Source: Apostichopus parvimensis (taxonomy: Eukaryota; Echinodermata; Holothuroidea; Aspidochirotida; Stichopodidae). From it: a stretch of DNA of 30,987 bases. Shown one piece after another: positions 20,101 to 30,312 of the stretch. Within the stretch, counting starts at the first letter, position 1. Each line of letters opens with the position of its first letter. The stretch lies in assembly GCA_000934455.1 (NCBI GenBank), contig KN882638.1, positions 5,100-36,086 on the forward strand. Direction: 5' to 3'. Made by a program: the position numbers and the translations under genes. The notes under the pieces were generated by a model. That model saw only the letters and a list, made by a program, of their open reading frames with translations. It ran no database searches and was not told the origin of the DNA.

Positions 20101-23100
20101 CTTCCTTTGTATAAATAGACCTGAAAGTAAATAGTAATCAGAAATTTGACATGGCACATTTTTGGTATTACTTTTATCTTGTAAAGTACAGTATTTACAT
20201 ACAGTAGTACTGCACAGTATGTGATGTGAACATAGTTTGACCATAAAACAAGTCCCCCCCCCCCGTATGTTGTGGAACTTTTTCAACCAGTTTTATGAGT
20301 TTGTGGTGGCACTTCTTTCAGCAACATATAGTTTGTGTAATGTTATGAATTGACAGGGATAAAATGGTAGCCAGATTGAAAGAAAAAACAACAACAAAAC
20401 ACCATGGAAACATTTTGGTGGAAGGGGCACAATTTACATTTAGAGAATCATTAAGTAAAACCAAAGGACCATAAATCTGGACTGCACTTCCTGTATGACT
20501 GTAACAATGGAATGATGTCATTTCCTGCAGCAACCTGAAAGAAACGTTACTTTTTTTGACAGGGAGATCCCAGAGATATGGATACTGACATATATGTTTC
20601 GGTACAGATATGCATATCACACATATTCTTGTCAGAATGTGTATTTTCCAACTTCATTATGTAGTGTGCTGGTTAAGTGAATAGTGGAAGCAATGTAAGT
20701 GAATATTGCCAGTTTTACAGCATATAATGTAATATGGTACAGCATGTACAGTATGCAGTGATAAGCTGTGATATGTAGTGATAAGTGATCCTACCATGTT
20801 TGTTGTTTAGCTAGATAATCTGGCCTTTTAATTCCCTTTCTGCTTCCTATTCAAGGGTTGAAGTCAATCAAAAAAGTCACAGTAGTACATGTTTACTTGC
20901 AAATGGTTGTTGAAATTGTACAGTACTTACCATCTGTAGACCTTACGAACATTTAATGTTCATTTAGAAATTAACTTCAAAAGCGTCATGAATCAATTTG
21001 TCAATTTTGAAGCGGCGAAGCGCTTGGTTTCGTATTAAGTGAATTAGACCTTTAGCCTGACTACAGTACTGTTATACAGTTCTTCGAGATCATGTTTAAG
21101 TGTAAGATGTCAAACTTGCTGTTGAATTCCTTTCATTTGGAAACATCTAATACAATACTGTAATAACTCTACTGTATAATATAGATACTTTAAAGGCTGT
21201 TCTGTTTGCATGCACTTTGGCAATGTGTGCCTTCAGTAATATTCAACAATACTCAATACTCAACAATACTCAACAATACTCAATACTCAACAATACTCAA
21301 TATTCAACAATACTCAATTCTCAACAATACTTAATACTCAACAATACTCAATACTCAATAATACTCAACTGTGTTGTACTGTACATCCACTCTGTTAAAC
21401 TGCCGTCCGTCTCTTCAAGTAAATTCTTTTTATTTAAATTACAGTTGAAGTCACAATTGCTTTACCTTAAAATTGTTTTAAAAAAAAGTCAGGTGCACCT
21501 TAAATACCAAGGTAACTGTACAATTTTAAAAAGCAGACGACCGAATGAGACCAGACATTCTAGAGGAAGTAATTCACACACACACACACACACATACATG
21601 TTTGTATTACATTCAGACCGAGGACCCCATTGTATTTTCCATTGTTCAAATCCACGTACCCTAACCTTAACAATACCCCATACGATAGAATTCTTCCGAG
21701 GACGTGGTGATTCTTTAGAAATCACAACCGAAGACCTGAAATTCTTTTGTTCAAGTCCTCGGTCAGATAGCAAAACAAACGCACACACACATTTAACACA
21801 ATTTATCATTGTGGTGTCTATTTGACATTGTCAAAATAATTAATACTTTTCTATTCTACATTAAAGTAAACTTGTGAAGAAAGGGAAGGGACCTGGGTCT
21901 GTGCTGTCTGGTATGCAGGGAGCCGCAGTACTGAGGGATCCCTGGTGCTGCTGCTTAGTATACAATTTGTTGGTACTGTACCTTGCGTACCGGCCGCTCT
22001 GAGCTACTGTATGTAGACAGTGGTACAGTATCTCAAATCATCAGGTCTGGGCTGTATATCGCTCAGCAGCAACAAGCTTTCAGAAATTGGCAAACAATTT
22101 TTAATTCATTCAGGATGAGACTCTTACTTTATATGCAGTCAAAACATGCCCTTTCCCATCTACCTACAGTAACCTACCAAAATGGTAAAGTTCCATCAAG
22201 CACTCAGCGCTGTATGTTCAATTTGTAGGTCTTCGTTTGTTGCGATGAACCGCTGATATGACATTCTAACAAATTTGTTTTTATAACATGTACATGTACA
22301 TGTTGAACAGGTGTGGCCTGGAGGGCCAACCTCAACCGAATACACACATTTCGTAAATTACAGTACATTGATTGAATATCGAATATATAGCTATGTGCAC
22401 TCTACTCTACTCTACTGAACCTTTCATCTGTGCACATTAATTACTGCATACATGTGCCATTTTTATGCTTTAATTAAATTACTTGTAAATTTAATTAATT
22501 ATAGTAACTTTGTTTTTGTTTTTGGCATCCCCCCTTCCCCACCGTCTGTCACATAGTGATTGAGTGAACTTTTCCTCACAAGTACCGTTCAGTAGTACGA
22601 GTATCCTTCCCGGACAGTAATGTTGCTCTGTGGTACTGTATATATCCAGAATCAACAGTCATCCCAGTACACAGTATTAGTGACCAACTCAATCAATCAA
22701 TCAATTCCTTAATGCTGTATTGTACAGTATGTTGAATGTTGGACAATGTTAAACATCACAGGTCAATTTGAAAGTAAATACTCAATCTGCAGACTATACA
22801 GTAGTAGTCAGATCTCACCAGAAACAGTTACACTATACAACTTAGCTGTCAGTTTATGGAGATCATAAATTTTGCAAACAGCAGCTGAATAATGTGGAGA
22901 TGTATACATACAGTATAGTATAGTGTGTAGTTTCAAACAAGAGCAGTACACTTTATATTCAACGTTAAGTCCTTTGACCAATTGACCAATAAAAACGGAG
23001 TATTAGCAGAATCTTAAGAGCCCTAATGAATCTGATTGGTGAATGAAATCATTGATGTACAGAACTAATTTACAGTGCTTCATGCACTAAATCACAGCCA

Positions 23101-26100
23101 TTTATACATGTATGTAGACTTGTTTCTAGTTCATTTGAATAGAGTGTCTGTAAACAGTATAAAGAAACTCTAAAATAGTGCATTGCTAGCACCCAGAGGA
23201 AAGTCCTATAAAGTATCTTGCATTAGTTGCATATATACTGTAGATGCAGGACTTAAGGTTGATGGAATCCTATACTGTACACAGGGTTGAAAACATGGTA
23301 GCCATCTGTTGCACAGTTTTCTCCATGGGAAGTAACCTGACCTTTTCTGATTTTATAATAGTGTCTCACAATACAGTACTTAGTTTAACATAGTTAAGAC
23401 AGTTAGCTCTGGTAATCTCACAGTTACTCAACCACATGTTACAGTAATCCCGGTTTGCTGAGTACGTTAAAGCTGGAGTTGCACTGTGTAATATATAGGA
23501 ATACTTACTGCAAGTGAGCTGGTTATCACCCATATATATACTGAATATATACTGTATGTGCAATTCCGCTACATAGTAACGTTTGTACAACCTGCCTATA
23601 GGAACAGTACTGTATGAAAAGTGTTAAGTTCAGCTACTTATTCTCATGGACATGATCTATATGGGTTAAGATAGGGAGATTTGAAATATTTTAAAAAATT
23701 TTAAGGCTGTTTATAAATTTATGCAGCTCACAAAATGCTTCTAGTTGTTTGCTGGCAATGCATACGACTGCAGTAGTAATATTAGTTCCATCATAAAAGA
23801 TTTTCAGGCCAAAATGAAGGTAAAAAAAGACCAATATATTTTAGGAATTCCACTTCGGGTGTCTGCGCCAAAGAGTGAGCGTCCTTTCAATATGAATGTT
23901 TAATGTTACGATTACTTCATAATTCCTTCATATACTGTACCATCATTAGCAATAAACCAAACAATGTTGTGTGACAACAGTGACACTCTTGAAACATTTG
24001 ATCTCACCTTTAGAAGATTTCTTACCACTTAGGCAAAAGAAATCTTGGTGATGATATGGTGTATCTGCTGTATGTCTGCATGTGCATACTGTACATGTAA
24101 CACATGTATGCTTGTAAATTATACAATAACTCAAATTTGGTTGGACTTCATACTTGGTATTTGTTAATTTCTTTAATGTACAGTATATAAGAAATCTGTC
24201 ATAATTGGTAGAGGTCAAAGATCCTTTAAGGTCGTCAAAGGTCATCAAAGGGCAGCATGTGAAATACTTTATTAACGATAATTCGAAACATACACCTACA
24301 GGCTACAGTACGTACTTCTGTAAGTTCAGACTCATATACAGTAGAGTACTTTATAGTGTGTTAGATGATAACTCAAAAAGCACAGCTTAGTGTACTGTAT
24401 GTAGGTTTCCCTAAGTTATTAAAATAGATGCATTTTATTTGGCTGAGGTCAAAGGTCATTTAGTTCAACAGAGGAAACCAGGAAATAGTTTATACGTCAA
24501 ATTGTGTGTCACAGTTTTTGGAAGATATGAACGTTTTCTCTACTATAGTTCCTGCTTCCAAACACTGCTATACATCTTTGGACTTGTATAGCAATTTGCC
24601 CACTTTGCATCTAGCATTTTGCGATGCCGTACTGGATAAATTATTCCCTATAAAACAGTGTACAGAATGTAGCAGTCTGCTATGCACTACAGTAGGTTTA
24701 CATCAATCAGGGAAAGACTCTTGATTATCACATTTTGGTCAGTAATTCAAGAAACACAATCCTCTAACTCTCCCTCTCATATTTAAACTTGCAACTTGTA
24801 ACTTTGTGTAAAAGTAAGTTGGCCTGACGTTTCGATCCTAGCAGGATCTTCTTCAAAGGCTAGATGACAAGTAACAGTAACAGAAGGGACAAAAACACAC
24901 ACAGAATACAGACAGGTTAATGAGCATGGTGAACACAAAGAGATGGATGTAACTTGTAACTTTGACAACGCTTCTCCAACTATCTCTGCTTTGCCCCTCC
25001 AGGTCTTCCGCAAAGACCTCATCAGTGCTATGAAGCTGCCCGACTCCTACCAGCTGCAACAGGAGGAATACTGGGTCATCCAAGACCAATGGAAGCAGGA
25101 GTGGGAGAAAGGCGTCCAGGTTCCTGTGGACGACACTTCCATCAATGACCCACAGTTCTTTGAAGTCCTCATGCAGGACTCTGGCACATTCAAAATGTAA
25201 GTACCAAGGAAAAACAGTGCTTGCAATTTTTGGGCTTGACAAGAAGGAGAAAAATATTTAATCATCAGGGAGTAATTTAGTGTTCAAATTTAACGTTACA
25301 GTTTTTGAAGGTTCTGATGTTTGCCTCTGATATAAACTTCCATGGTTCCTGTGTATAGAAACTATGTGTCTCTGCAAAATTTGTTAAGCACTTTGCCCAC
25401 TTTGCATCTAGTGTTTTGCTATATGATACTGGATAAATTACAGGAAATAATTAAGTGTTCAAACTTTGTGTACAAAGCAGTGTTGAAGGCTCTAATTTTT
25501 GTCTCTTATAAAATACAACAGTTCCCTGTATACAATAAAACTGTTTTGTCTTTGCACTTGTCTTGCAGTCGATCCAATTGGATACCTGATAAATGATTCC
25601 CTGAATTAGGTTCTGAACACTAATTCCAGATACTTTCATAGAGTTTAGAGTTGAGGGTCAAAGTATGAATGCTAATGAGTGTCGCAGAATTTTTATCACA
25701 GCTTTTAAAATATATCTCAACTCTATATAACTTCTATTTGAAACTTGAAGTGTCATATACCTTGTAAAGTTTTGAGGTTAAATTGGTTGGTGACCTTTCT
25801 TCGAACGTTCATCCGTCAAGTAGCGTCTAGGTACATAACCCGGAGAGCTGCGAACTGGCTATCTCTCCGGTGATGTTTACGGATTGCCCCAAGTCTGGTT
25901 TATTTATACGATCTCCCATTGACGCTTCAAATTAACCTGTTTGATTTTTAATTATTTGCAGCCCTGACAAGCTCATCAAGTGTTACAGCGGCTCGGAAGA
26001 ACAAATGAGGCAAGCCGAAGAACGGCAGAGGCAGATTGAGGCCACTTGTCAGTACGATTTAGATGAAGTGGACATCCAGTGGCTGCATATCATTAACAGG

Positions 26101-29100
26101 GAGAGGGAGGATATGGGTAAGTTTACATGGTTCAAGGATACTGATCTTAAACTCATAAGCTTTTGATTTTTATGTTGGTGGGAAGGAATATATTCAAATA
26201 GTCGAGATTATCTGCGAGCTGGATTCATGTAATCTGTTAAGGTAATCTCTATTCAGCAGTACAACTTTCTTGCGACATGAAGCATATATTGATTCAACTC
26301 CCGGCTTCGTAGCTCGCTCCATTGCTGAGATACAAATGTTGCAGTTTTCTCTCCTTTTTTTGTCACTTTATGTAATTTTGTTCATTGCGCAATCAATGTT
26401 TGATGTCATCCATGGACTGCACCAACAAAACTCAACAACTGCTATCCTTTTCTGTCTTGAAACTTGAAGTGATTACATAATGTAGGAGAATAATTTAGTA
26501 CTGTGTGACAGCATGTTATAAATTATGTAATATCTTGTTGGTACAGTAAACATGGTCGGCAAACATTGATTTAAATGTGGATGAGCCTCTGCTTGCATCG
26601 ATGATAAAACACAAACGATGAAAAACAGTGAAAGCCCGATGAGTTGTTCATGCATGACATCACAATTTTTTGCGCAATGTACTGTCAGAATAAAGTGCAT
26701 TTTATATCAACTACATTCCTCATTTTAAGAGTCGGACTAATGTTTCATTTACTCCCTCTGTGTTATATATATTTTTTAAGACTTTTGTCATTCCTCATAA
26801 ACACCACCCAAAGTTACCATCACATCCGAGATGATATAGTCTTTGGATTAATTTGTAGGATGCATACTGATATTGACAATGCAACTGTTTGTGTCGTTAT
26901 TTCATGTCGATGGAATGGCTTAACTTTTCCCCTTTTTTATTTTGTGCTTCATAGGAGATACCCCTATTGATGAACTGACCATGGAAAAAATAATAGAGCA
27001 ATGTGAAATCCAGGTAAGTTTAAGGTGGCAAGAAAAAATGTTGGCTCGCGTCGACTGGTGGTATGTACTAAAGTTAAACAGGAAGAAGATTTAGCATGCA
27101 GTTGCTGAAAATTGTGTCGCCCAGTTTTTAAATTTTTAATGGTAGTCCGGTCCACTGAGATGATCCAAATATCTGTTTGGACAACCAAAATCAGCTGTGG
27201 AGGTCAACCAACCAAAGACTAGTTGTTTACATCAAATTCAAATTGCCTTTTAAGTAATATCCCCAAATATTTGAAAAAAACTGGTGTCACGCCCTAAAGC
27301 TGCTGTTCTATTCTCCAACCTACGCATCTCTCCTACAAGGTATATGTTCATCATTGTCATTATTGCTACATTTTTTCGGACAACCAAATTTGCTTTTCGG
27401 ACAAAAATATGCAAGGCCTGGTTGTCCGAGGGACAACCAGAAAAAACTCCTTCAAAAATTGGCCCTATGTCAGTATTACTTCACATGACAAGAATAAGAA
27501 AGGAAATTGTCTATTTCAATATTTGAAGTTAAAAACGTGACCAGTGAACATCATTAAATGAATTGATAATGAGACTTAAGTCCTGAAGTGGTATCTAATG
27601 TTAACTGGGTGACTAGTCAAAAACCCTGTTTGTGGTATCACCAGGCTGGTTAGTGTTAGCAATATGTAGATCGAATACTTCCCTGTGTTTGCAACGTAAA
27701 TATGCACACGATGTTTAAACAGACTCGAGCGAAGAATGTTGTCCCTTTTGGTGAGAATTGTTCTAAGGTGTGTGTATTCCTTTAATAATTAACATGGTTG
27801 TTTTCTGTTTGTAGTGTCAGAAGAACATAGAACATGCCATACAAACTGAGGAAGGTCTAGGAATCGAATATGACGAGGACATATGCTGCGCTGTCTGCAG
27901 AGCTGTGAGTATCTCAGACATGAAATATTTCATGTACTTTCTACTTGAAACTTCTTAAAGACTAGTGTTTGCACGGGATATCTCAGACATCAAATATTTC
28001 ATGTACTTTCTACTTTAAACTTCCTAAAGATTAGTGTTTGCTGCGCGGGATATCCGGGTACCCACCCGAGAATATAATTCATCAAGTATAGCATCCAATA
28101 TGTAATTTCTTGAAAATCGCGATACACGTGGGTAAACAATTTTTTCCGGGTGCCCGAATACCCGACGGGTAACGGCTCTCGGGTACCCAGTTCCCGATTT
28201 TAGGACCCGTTTAAACACTATTAAAAACATATTCATCCCGTTTTCTAGGGAGAAGTTGAACCAAATCTTGTACGATGTATGAGATGTTTGAAGGGTACAG
28301 TATTTGCTGAATTAAATCGCTTCATGAACAGTATTACTAGAAGTTTTTCCAGAATAGTTACAAGAAGTACTAGTATTTTTTTATATTTTTTTTCCAATTT
28401 CAATGTAGGGTGAAATCTTAAATAGCTAAAATTGCTTCAGTCATGAAATGTCAAAAAATGAGAAGATTAGAAAAAAAATGGGTTCAAATACTAATCTTGT
28501 TTACATACCATTTTGTCATAGATAATTTATAGTGCCGTAGTATTTAATATTATTTTTGTGTCGTATGATGATTTTCACCTCAAGGAACGGTTGTTTTCGT
28601 ATTTCGTATATATGCCTTTAACCGAAATATTTGTGACTTCTCCAACAGCCTGATAGTGAAGATGGCAACGAAATGGTGTTCTGTGACAAATGTGATATCT
28701 GTGTTCATCAGGTTAGTATATCATAGATTGCTTTTCTTGTCATTTTTCTCTCTTGAAACTGAACTTATTTATTTCAGTTGTAATAATGATTTGGTTTGGG
28801 TTTGATCAGATTTTGACATTAAATTAATATATTATTTTATACACCTGGAAAACTTGGCTGCAGGGCAAAATGGTTTAGCTCTTTACCCCACTGATTGGAA
28901 GATTAGTTTTTTTGGTTTTATCGTATCGGTTTTGCTTGTAGAGAAATATTGCAGCGGTGTCTACCACTCTCAAGTGGTTTGTCGTTTGTTAACTCGAGGC
29001 AGTTGTCTTGCTTCAAACTAAAATATCACCTGCTATGCAAATATACAGTCACAAAGTAATCCTTAGTTTGGCAAATAGATTTTTTAATGTCTACAGAAAA

Positions 29101-29648
29101 ATTCAACTATTTTTTTCAAATCATTTATCAATACTTGCCTTTAGGCCTTACATAGTTGCCTAGCAGATACAGATAGGCAAAGAATAAGATGCATATCAAT
29201 GCTGGATAGGCATTTGTATCGTTAATAAATGATTAATTTAATTACTAGCTGTTTGTAAAAAGAATTAAATGAGCTGCAGGAGTTTTTGGAAGGAACAATG
29301 CACAACTTTTTTACCAGGGTTGTATAAGTTCAGCTCATGTAATTCTTTAAATTTATGATTTTTGTCTTCACATGAAAAACAGTATGACGAAATATCTCAT
29401 GACTAGTTCAACACAAGCTAAACTTAACAAAGATTTATCGACGATTTGTAACAGATATCTTGGGGTTGACTTGAATTGTTCTGTCGTCATTTTGTTATCA
29501 TTAATGATCGTCATGAAATTCCCCCACAGGCGTGTTATGGAGTCATCAAAATCCCAGAGGGCAGTTGGATGTGTCGTTGTTGCGCTCTCGGACTTCAGCC
29601 CGAATGCATGCTCTGCGGCAAGAAAGGAGGAGCAATGAAAAGCACACG
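14067..29648 (+). CDS. JADE1: JADE-family PHD finger protein, 5' portion (gene runs off the right edge)
   Basis: The span covers a probable 5' UTR exon and seven coding exons: CDS join 15837-15872, 25003-25196, 25962-26116, 26955-27013, 27815-27904, 28649-28711, 29530-29648, giving 716 nt or 238 codons plus two bases. JADE proteins (JADE1/2/3, Drosophila Rhinoceros) are nuclear scaffolds that pair HBO1/KAT7 with ING4/5 and MEAF6 and direct acetylation to histone H4. The N-terminal EPC-like block ([22 protein letters not shown]) is residues 13 to about 130. [16 protein letters not shown] leads into PHD1 at residues 173-217 (CxxC 173/176, C190, C193, H198, C201, C214, C217). The next knuckle starts at C225/C228 and GGAMKSTR. 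The second, extended PHD and the C-terminus lie outside the window. The family is certain; assignment to JADE1, 2 or 3 is not possible here, and an invertebrate may have one gene. Confidence 0.93.
14538..14593 (+). ncRNA. 56-nt two-segment hairpin in JADE intron 1 (possible small-RNA precursor)
   Basis: Perfect 11-bp outer stem (TGGCATTCAAC / GTTGAATGCCA) and 7-bp inner stem (GGACCAA / TTGGTCC), separated by an asymmetric internal loop (CGGAGA versus AAT) with an 11-base terminal loop. Arm lengths of about 24 and 21 nt fit a miRNA-like hairpin, but a MITE remnant is equally possible. No known miRNA seed was recognised. Confidence 0.25.
15497..15549 (+). repeat. 53-nt imperfect hairpin in JADE intron 1
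   Basis: AGCACAATTG at 15497-15506 pairs with CAATTGTGCT at 15540-15549, and TTTCCT pairs with AGGAAG around a CAAAAC loop. Function unknown; could be a fragment of a palindromic element. Confidence 0.4.
15778..15872 (+). CDS. JADE1: JADE exon 2, first coding exon
   Basis: A strong acceptor (TTTCTGTCCTTATTAG) precedes 15778 and the donor GTAGGT follows 15872. ATG at 15837 in the context GCAGCCATG encodes [12 protein letters not shown] and ends in phase 0, as exon 3 requires. The PAE|VFRKDL junction parallels the PSE|VFRTDL exon junction of vertebrate JADE proteins. An in-frame TGA lies eight codons upstream, so the coding start is fixed unless further alternative exons exist. The 12-residue leader is much shorter than the roughly 45-60 residues before VFR in vertebrates. 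An 11-codon uORF (15791-15826) ends 10 bases before the ATG. Confidence 0.72.
15791..15826 (+). promoter_or_regulatory. 11-codon uORF immediately upstream of the JADE start
   Basis: ATG GCA TTT ... ACG TAA encodes [11 protein letters not shown] and ends 10 bases before the main ATG at 15837, in a different frame. Such a close short uORF could lower or gate initiation at the main start. Confidence 0.45.
16440..16802. repeat. GGACGCAA-rich repeat region in JADE intron 2
   Basis: Motifs CAGGGACGCAA, GGACGCAAAC and their inverted forms (TTGCGTCC) occur at 16454-16522 and again at 16779-16800, each near a T run. This looks like a degenerate element with subterminal repeats, but no TSD was defined. 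Confidence 0.4.
18496..18517. repeat. 22-base poly(G) run
   Basis: An unbroken G homopolymer in JADE intron 2. Similar runs occur at 887-899 (13 G) and 15986-15997 (12 G), with C runs at 5673-5684 and 20254-20264. Exact length is prone to sequencing error. Confidence 0.85.
21239..21369. repeat. Simple tandem repeat CAACAATACT / CAATACT
   Basis: An irregular alternation of 10-bp (CAACAATACT) and 7-bp (CAATACT) units over about 130 bp in JADE intron 2. It produces a false repeated QQYSILNN reading frame. Confidence 0.9.
21616..21791 (+). repeat. Dispersed repeat copy 2 (10-bp inverted ends, CA tracts both sides)
   Basis: Same family as the copy at 919-1044. Here GACCGAGGAC (21616-21625) and GTCCTCGGTC (21755-21764) form a perfect 10-bp inverted repeat. 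Inside, GTGATT/AATCAC (21707-21725) forms a 6-bp stem with a 7-base loop. A CA repeat precedes the element (21574-21594) and another follows it. Confidence 0.6.
24807..24950 (-). mobile_element. TSD-flanked short insertion with hammerhead-like core, upstream of JADE exon 3
   Basis: A 144-bp insertion flanked by an exact 14-bp direct repeat AACTTGTAACTTTG (24793-24806 and 24951-24964). On the minus strand 24858-24829 reads CTTTGAAGA, then a 6-bp stem with 3-base loop (GATCCT/AGGATC), then GAAACGTC. This is the order of a hammerhead ribozyme core (CUGANGA, stem II, GAAA) with C3 changed to T. Penelope-like retroelements and retrozymes carry such motifs. A decayed fragment is likely; the family is not proven. 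Confidence 0.55.
25003..25196 (+). CDS. JADE1: JADE exon 3, EPC-like N-terminal domain
   Basis: Encodes residues 13-76: [19 protein letters not shown], then [20 protein letters not shown] and [10 protein letters not shown] onward, closely matching JADE1/2. The acceptor is TTTGCCCCTCCAG; the donor GTAAGT starts at 25197. It ends after two bases of an Ile codon. The reading frame also runs upstream to an ATG at 24943, but that stretch is intronic, including a target-site duplication of an inserted element. Confidence 0.95.
25962..26116 (+). CDS. JADE1: JADE exon 4, EPC-like region
   Basis: Acceptor TTATTTGCAG, donor GTAAGT at 26117. Encodes residues 77-128 ([21 protein letters not shown] through INREREDM) plus one base of Gly129. 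[13 protein letters not shown] corresponds to CRYDLNDMDAAWL of human JADE1. The segment between the YDL motif and the previous exon is Gln/Glu-rich and less conserved. Confidence 0.93.
26955..27013 (+). CDS. JADE1: JADE exon 5
   Basis: Acceptor TTCATAG, donor GTAAGT at 27014. Encodes [20 protein letters not shown] (residues 129-148), matching the MPELDEYTMERVLEEFE helix of JADE1. Phase 1 in, phase 0 out. Confidence 0.93.
27815..27904 (+). CDS. JADE1: JADE exon 6, linker and first PHD zinc ligands
   Basis: Acceptor CTGTTTGTAG, donor GTGAGT at 27905. Encodes residues 149-178, with [18 protein letters not shown] as in JADE1, then the first PHD zinc pair C173-x2-C176. Phase 0 at both ends. A 70-base tandem duplication begins six bases after the exon. 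Confidence 0.96.
27910..28050 (+). repeat. Tandem duplication of about 70 bp after JADE exon 6
   Basis: Two adjacent copies (27910-27978 and 27979-28050) of a segment from TATCTCAGACAT to the CGGGA motif. They differ at a few positions and in a short insertion (GCTGCGCGGGA versus GCACGGGA). The left copy carries the perfect 16-bp palindrome CATGAAATATTTCATG. The duplication starts six bases into the intron, so the donor site is just outside it. Confidence 0.85.
28032..28220 (+). mobile_element. Repeat copy A (GGGTACCC-rich element) in JADE intron 6
   Basis: An element rich in CGGGTACCCG-type palindromes with short inverted ends (TAGTGTTT on the left, AAACACTA on the right). Its section 28070-28209 is the reverse complement of 30505-30645. 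No TSD could be defined with confidence because a tandem duplication overlaps the left end. Confidence 0.6.
28649..28711 (+). CDS. JADE1: JADE exon 7, PHD finger centre
   Basis: Acceptor CTCCAACAG, donor GTTAGT at 28712. Encodes [20 protein letters not shown] plus Q (residues 179-199), with zinc ligands C190, C193 and H198. [10 protein letters not shown] is the signature of JADE/BRPF-type PHD fingers, which bind the unmodified H3 N-terminus. Phase 0 at both ends, so with exon 8 it lies between the arms of an inverted repeat. Confidence 0.96.
29530..29648 (+). CDS. JADE1: JADE exon 8, end of PHD1 and start of next zinc knuckle
   Basis: Acceptor CCCCCACAG. Encodes [20 protein letters not shown], then [19 protein letters not shown] (residues 200-238) plus CG of an Arg codon. 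PHD1 closes with C201, C214 and C217; C225 and C228 start the zinc knuckle of the extended second PHD. The donor GTTAGA at 29649 is non-ideal, but it falls exactly where the family sequence (KPTR-SGTKWVHV) would split the Arg codon. The next exon is not found before the window ends. Confidence 0.94.
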
Positions 29649-30049
29649 GTTAGAACATCTAAATTGTTGATTCGATATACGACACGTTCCACATAATAAT
29701 ATTTGCAGAGCACAATGAATCGTGTTAGGTTAGACAAAAAAGGGTTTTGTTGCAGACAAGTTTCATTATCTCTCGGAATCCTCAAAGTTGGGTAATTGAA
29801 ACCGTGACCGGACAAATACCCCTCAGACAAATACAAAATAATAAAAGTCGGGAGGAGGTTAAAAGAGCCAGGGCACACGACGACCCTAGCAGTGCCAGTT
29901 TAACCGGCACCCTGACCCAATTGTAAATATGCTCTCTGAGTTGCCTGAGGGACCAGGGTATTTGTTGAGGCCCGCGGGAAACTAACCTCGAAAAGAGACC
30001 TGGGTATCCGTTGCTGCATCCGTCCTCTATAGTTAACGGCATATGTCCA

Positions 30050-30312
30050 GGGGTATATTCGTCCGGGGGGATTTAACCGGGGGGTAATTGTCTAGGGAGT
30101 ATTCGTCCAAGGAGGTAGTTTTCCGGGTGGGTAGTTGTCCAGGGGTTTTTTATCCTCGGGGGGTAAATGTCCCAGGGGTATCTGTCCGGGTGGTAGTTGT
30201 CCTGGGGGGTAGTTGTTCGGGATGGTATTTGTCCGGAGGGTATTTGTCCGTGTGGTAATTGTCCGGGGGGTTATTGTCTGGGGGGTAATAGTGGGGGGGG
30301 GTAATTATCCGG
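30050..30312. repeat. G-rich minisatellite, about 17-19 bp unit, in JADE intron 8
   Basis: About 14 degenerate units of the form GTATTTGTCCGGGGG / GTAATTGTCCGGGGGG. Inverted copies of the same motif (CCGGACAAATACCCC at 29811-29825 and CAGACAAATAC just after) lie 0.2 kb to the left, suggesting a foldback-like element. Runs of 4-9 G make quadruplex formation possible. Confidence 0.85.

Larger units (their letters stand above)
15873..25002 (+). other. JADE1: JADE intron 2 (9.1 kb)
   Basis: A large first coding intron. It holds poly(G) runs, the GGACGCAA repeat, the CAACAATACT array, CCGAGGAC repeat copy 2, short microsatellites ((TCTAC)n near 22399, (CAAT)n near 22690), the palindrome ACATGTACATGTACATGT near 22287, a dense field of TACAGTA/TACTGTA motifs (about 19.7-24.7 kb) and the hammerhead-like insertion near its 3' end. 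No internal gene was recognised. Confidence 0.65.

Noticed and set aside
21698-21764. tRNA gene in the CCGAGGAC repeat (anticodon-like 7-base loop)
   Set aside because: There is no D-arm, and the T-arm would overlap the acceptor stem, so it cannot be a functional tRNA.
21217-21825. Longest open frame in the window, 202 codons, with QQYSILNN repeats
   Set aside because: It is made from the CAACAATACT tandem repeat, the CA microsatellite and a dispersed repeat; no protein family or splice context.
24943-25002. ATG at 24943 as a start for the JADE exon 3 frame
   Set aside because: The stretch includes the target-site duplication and a pyrimidine tract with CAG; it is an intron end, and the upstream exon 15778-15872 fits in phase.
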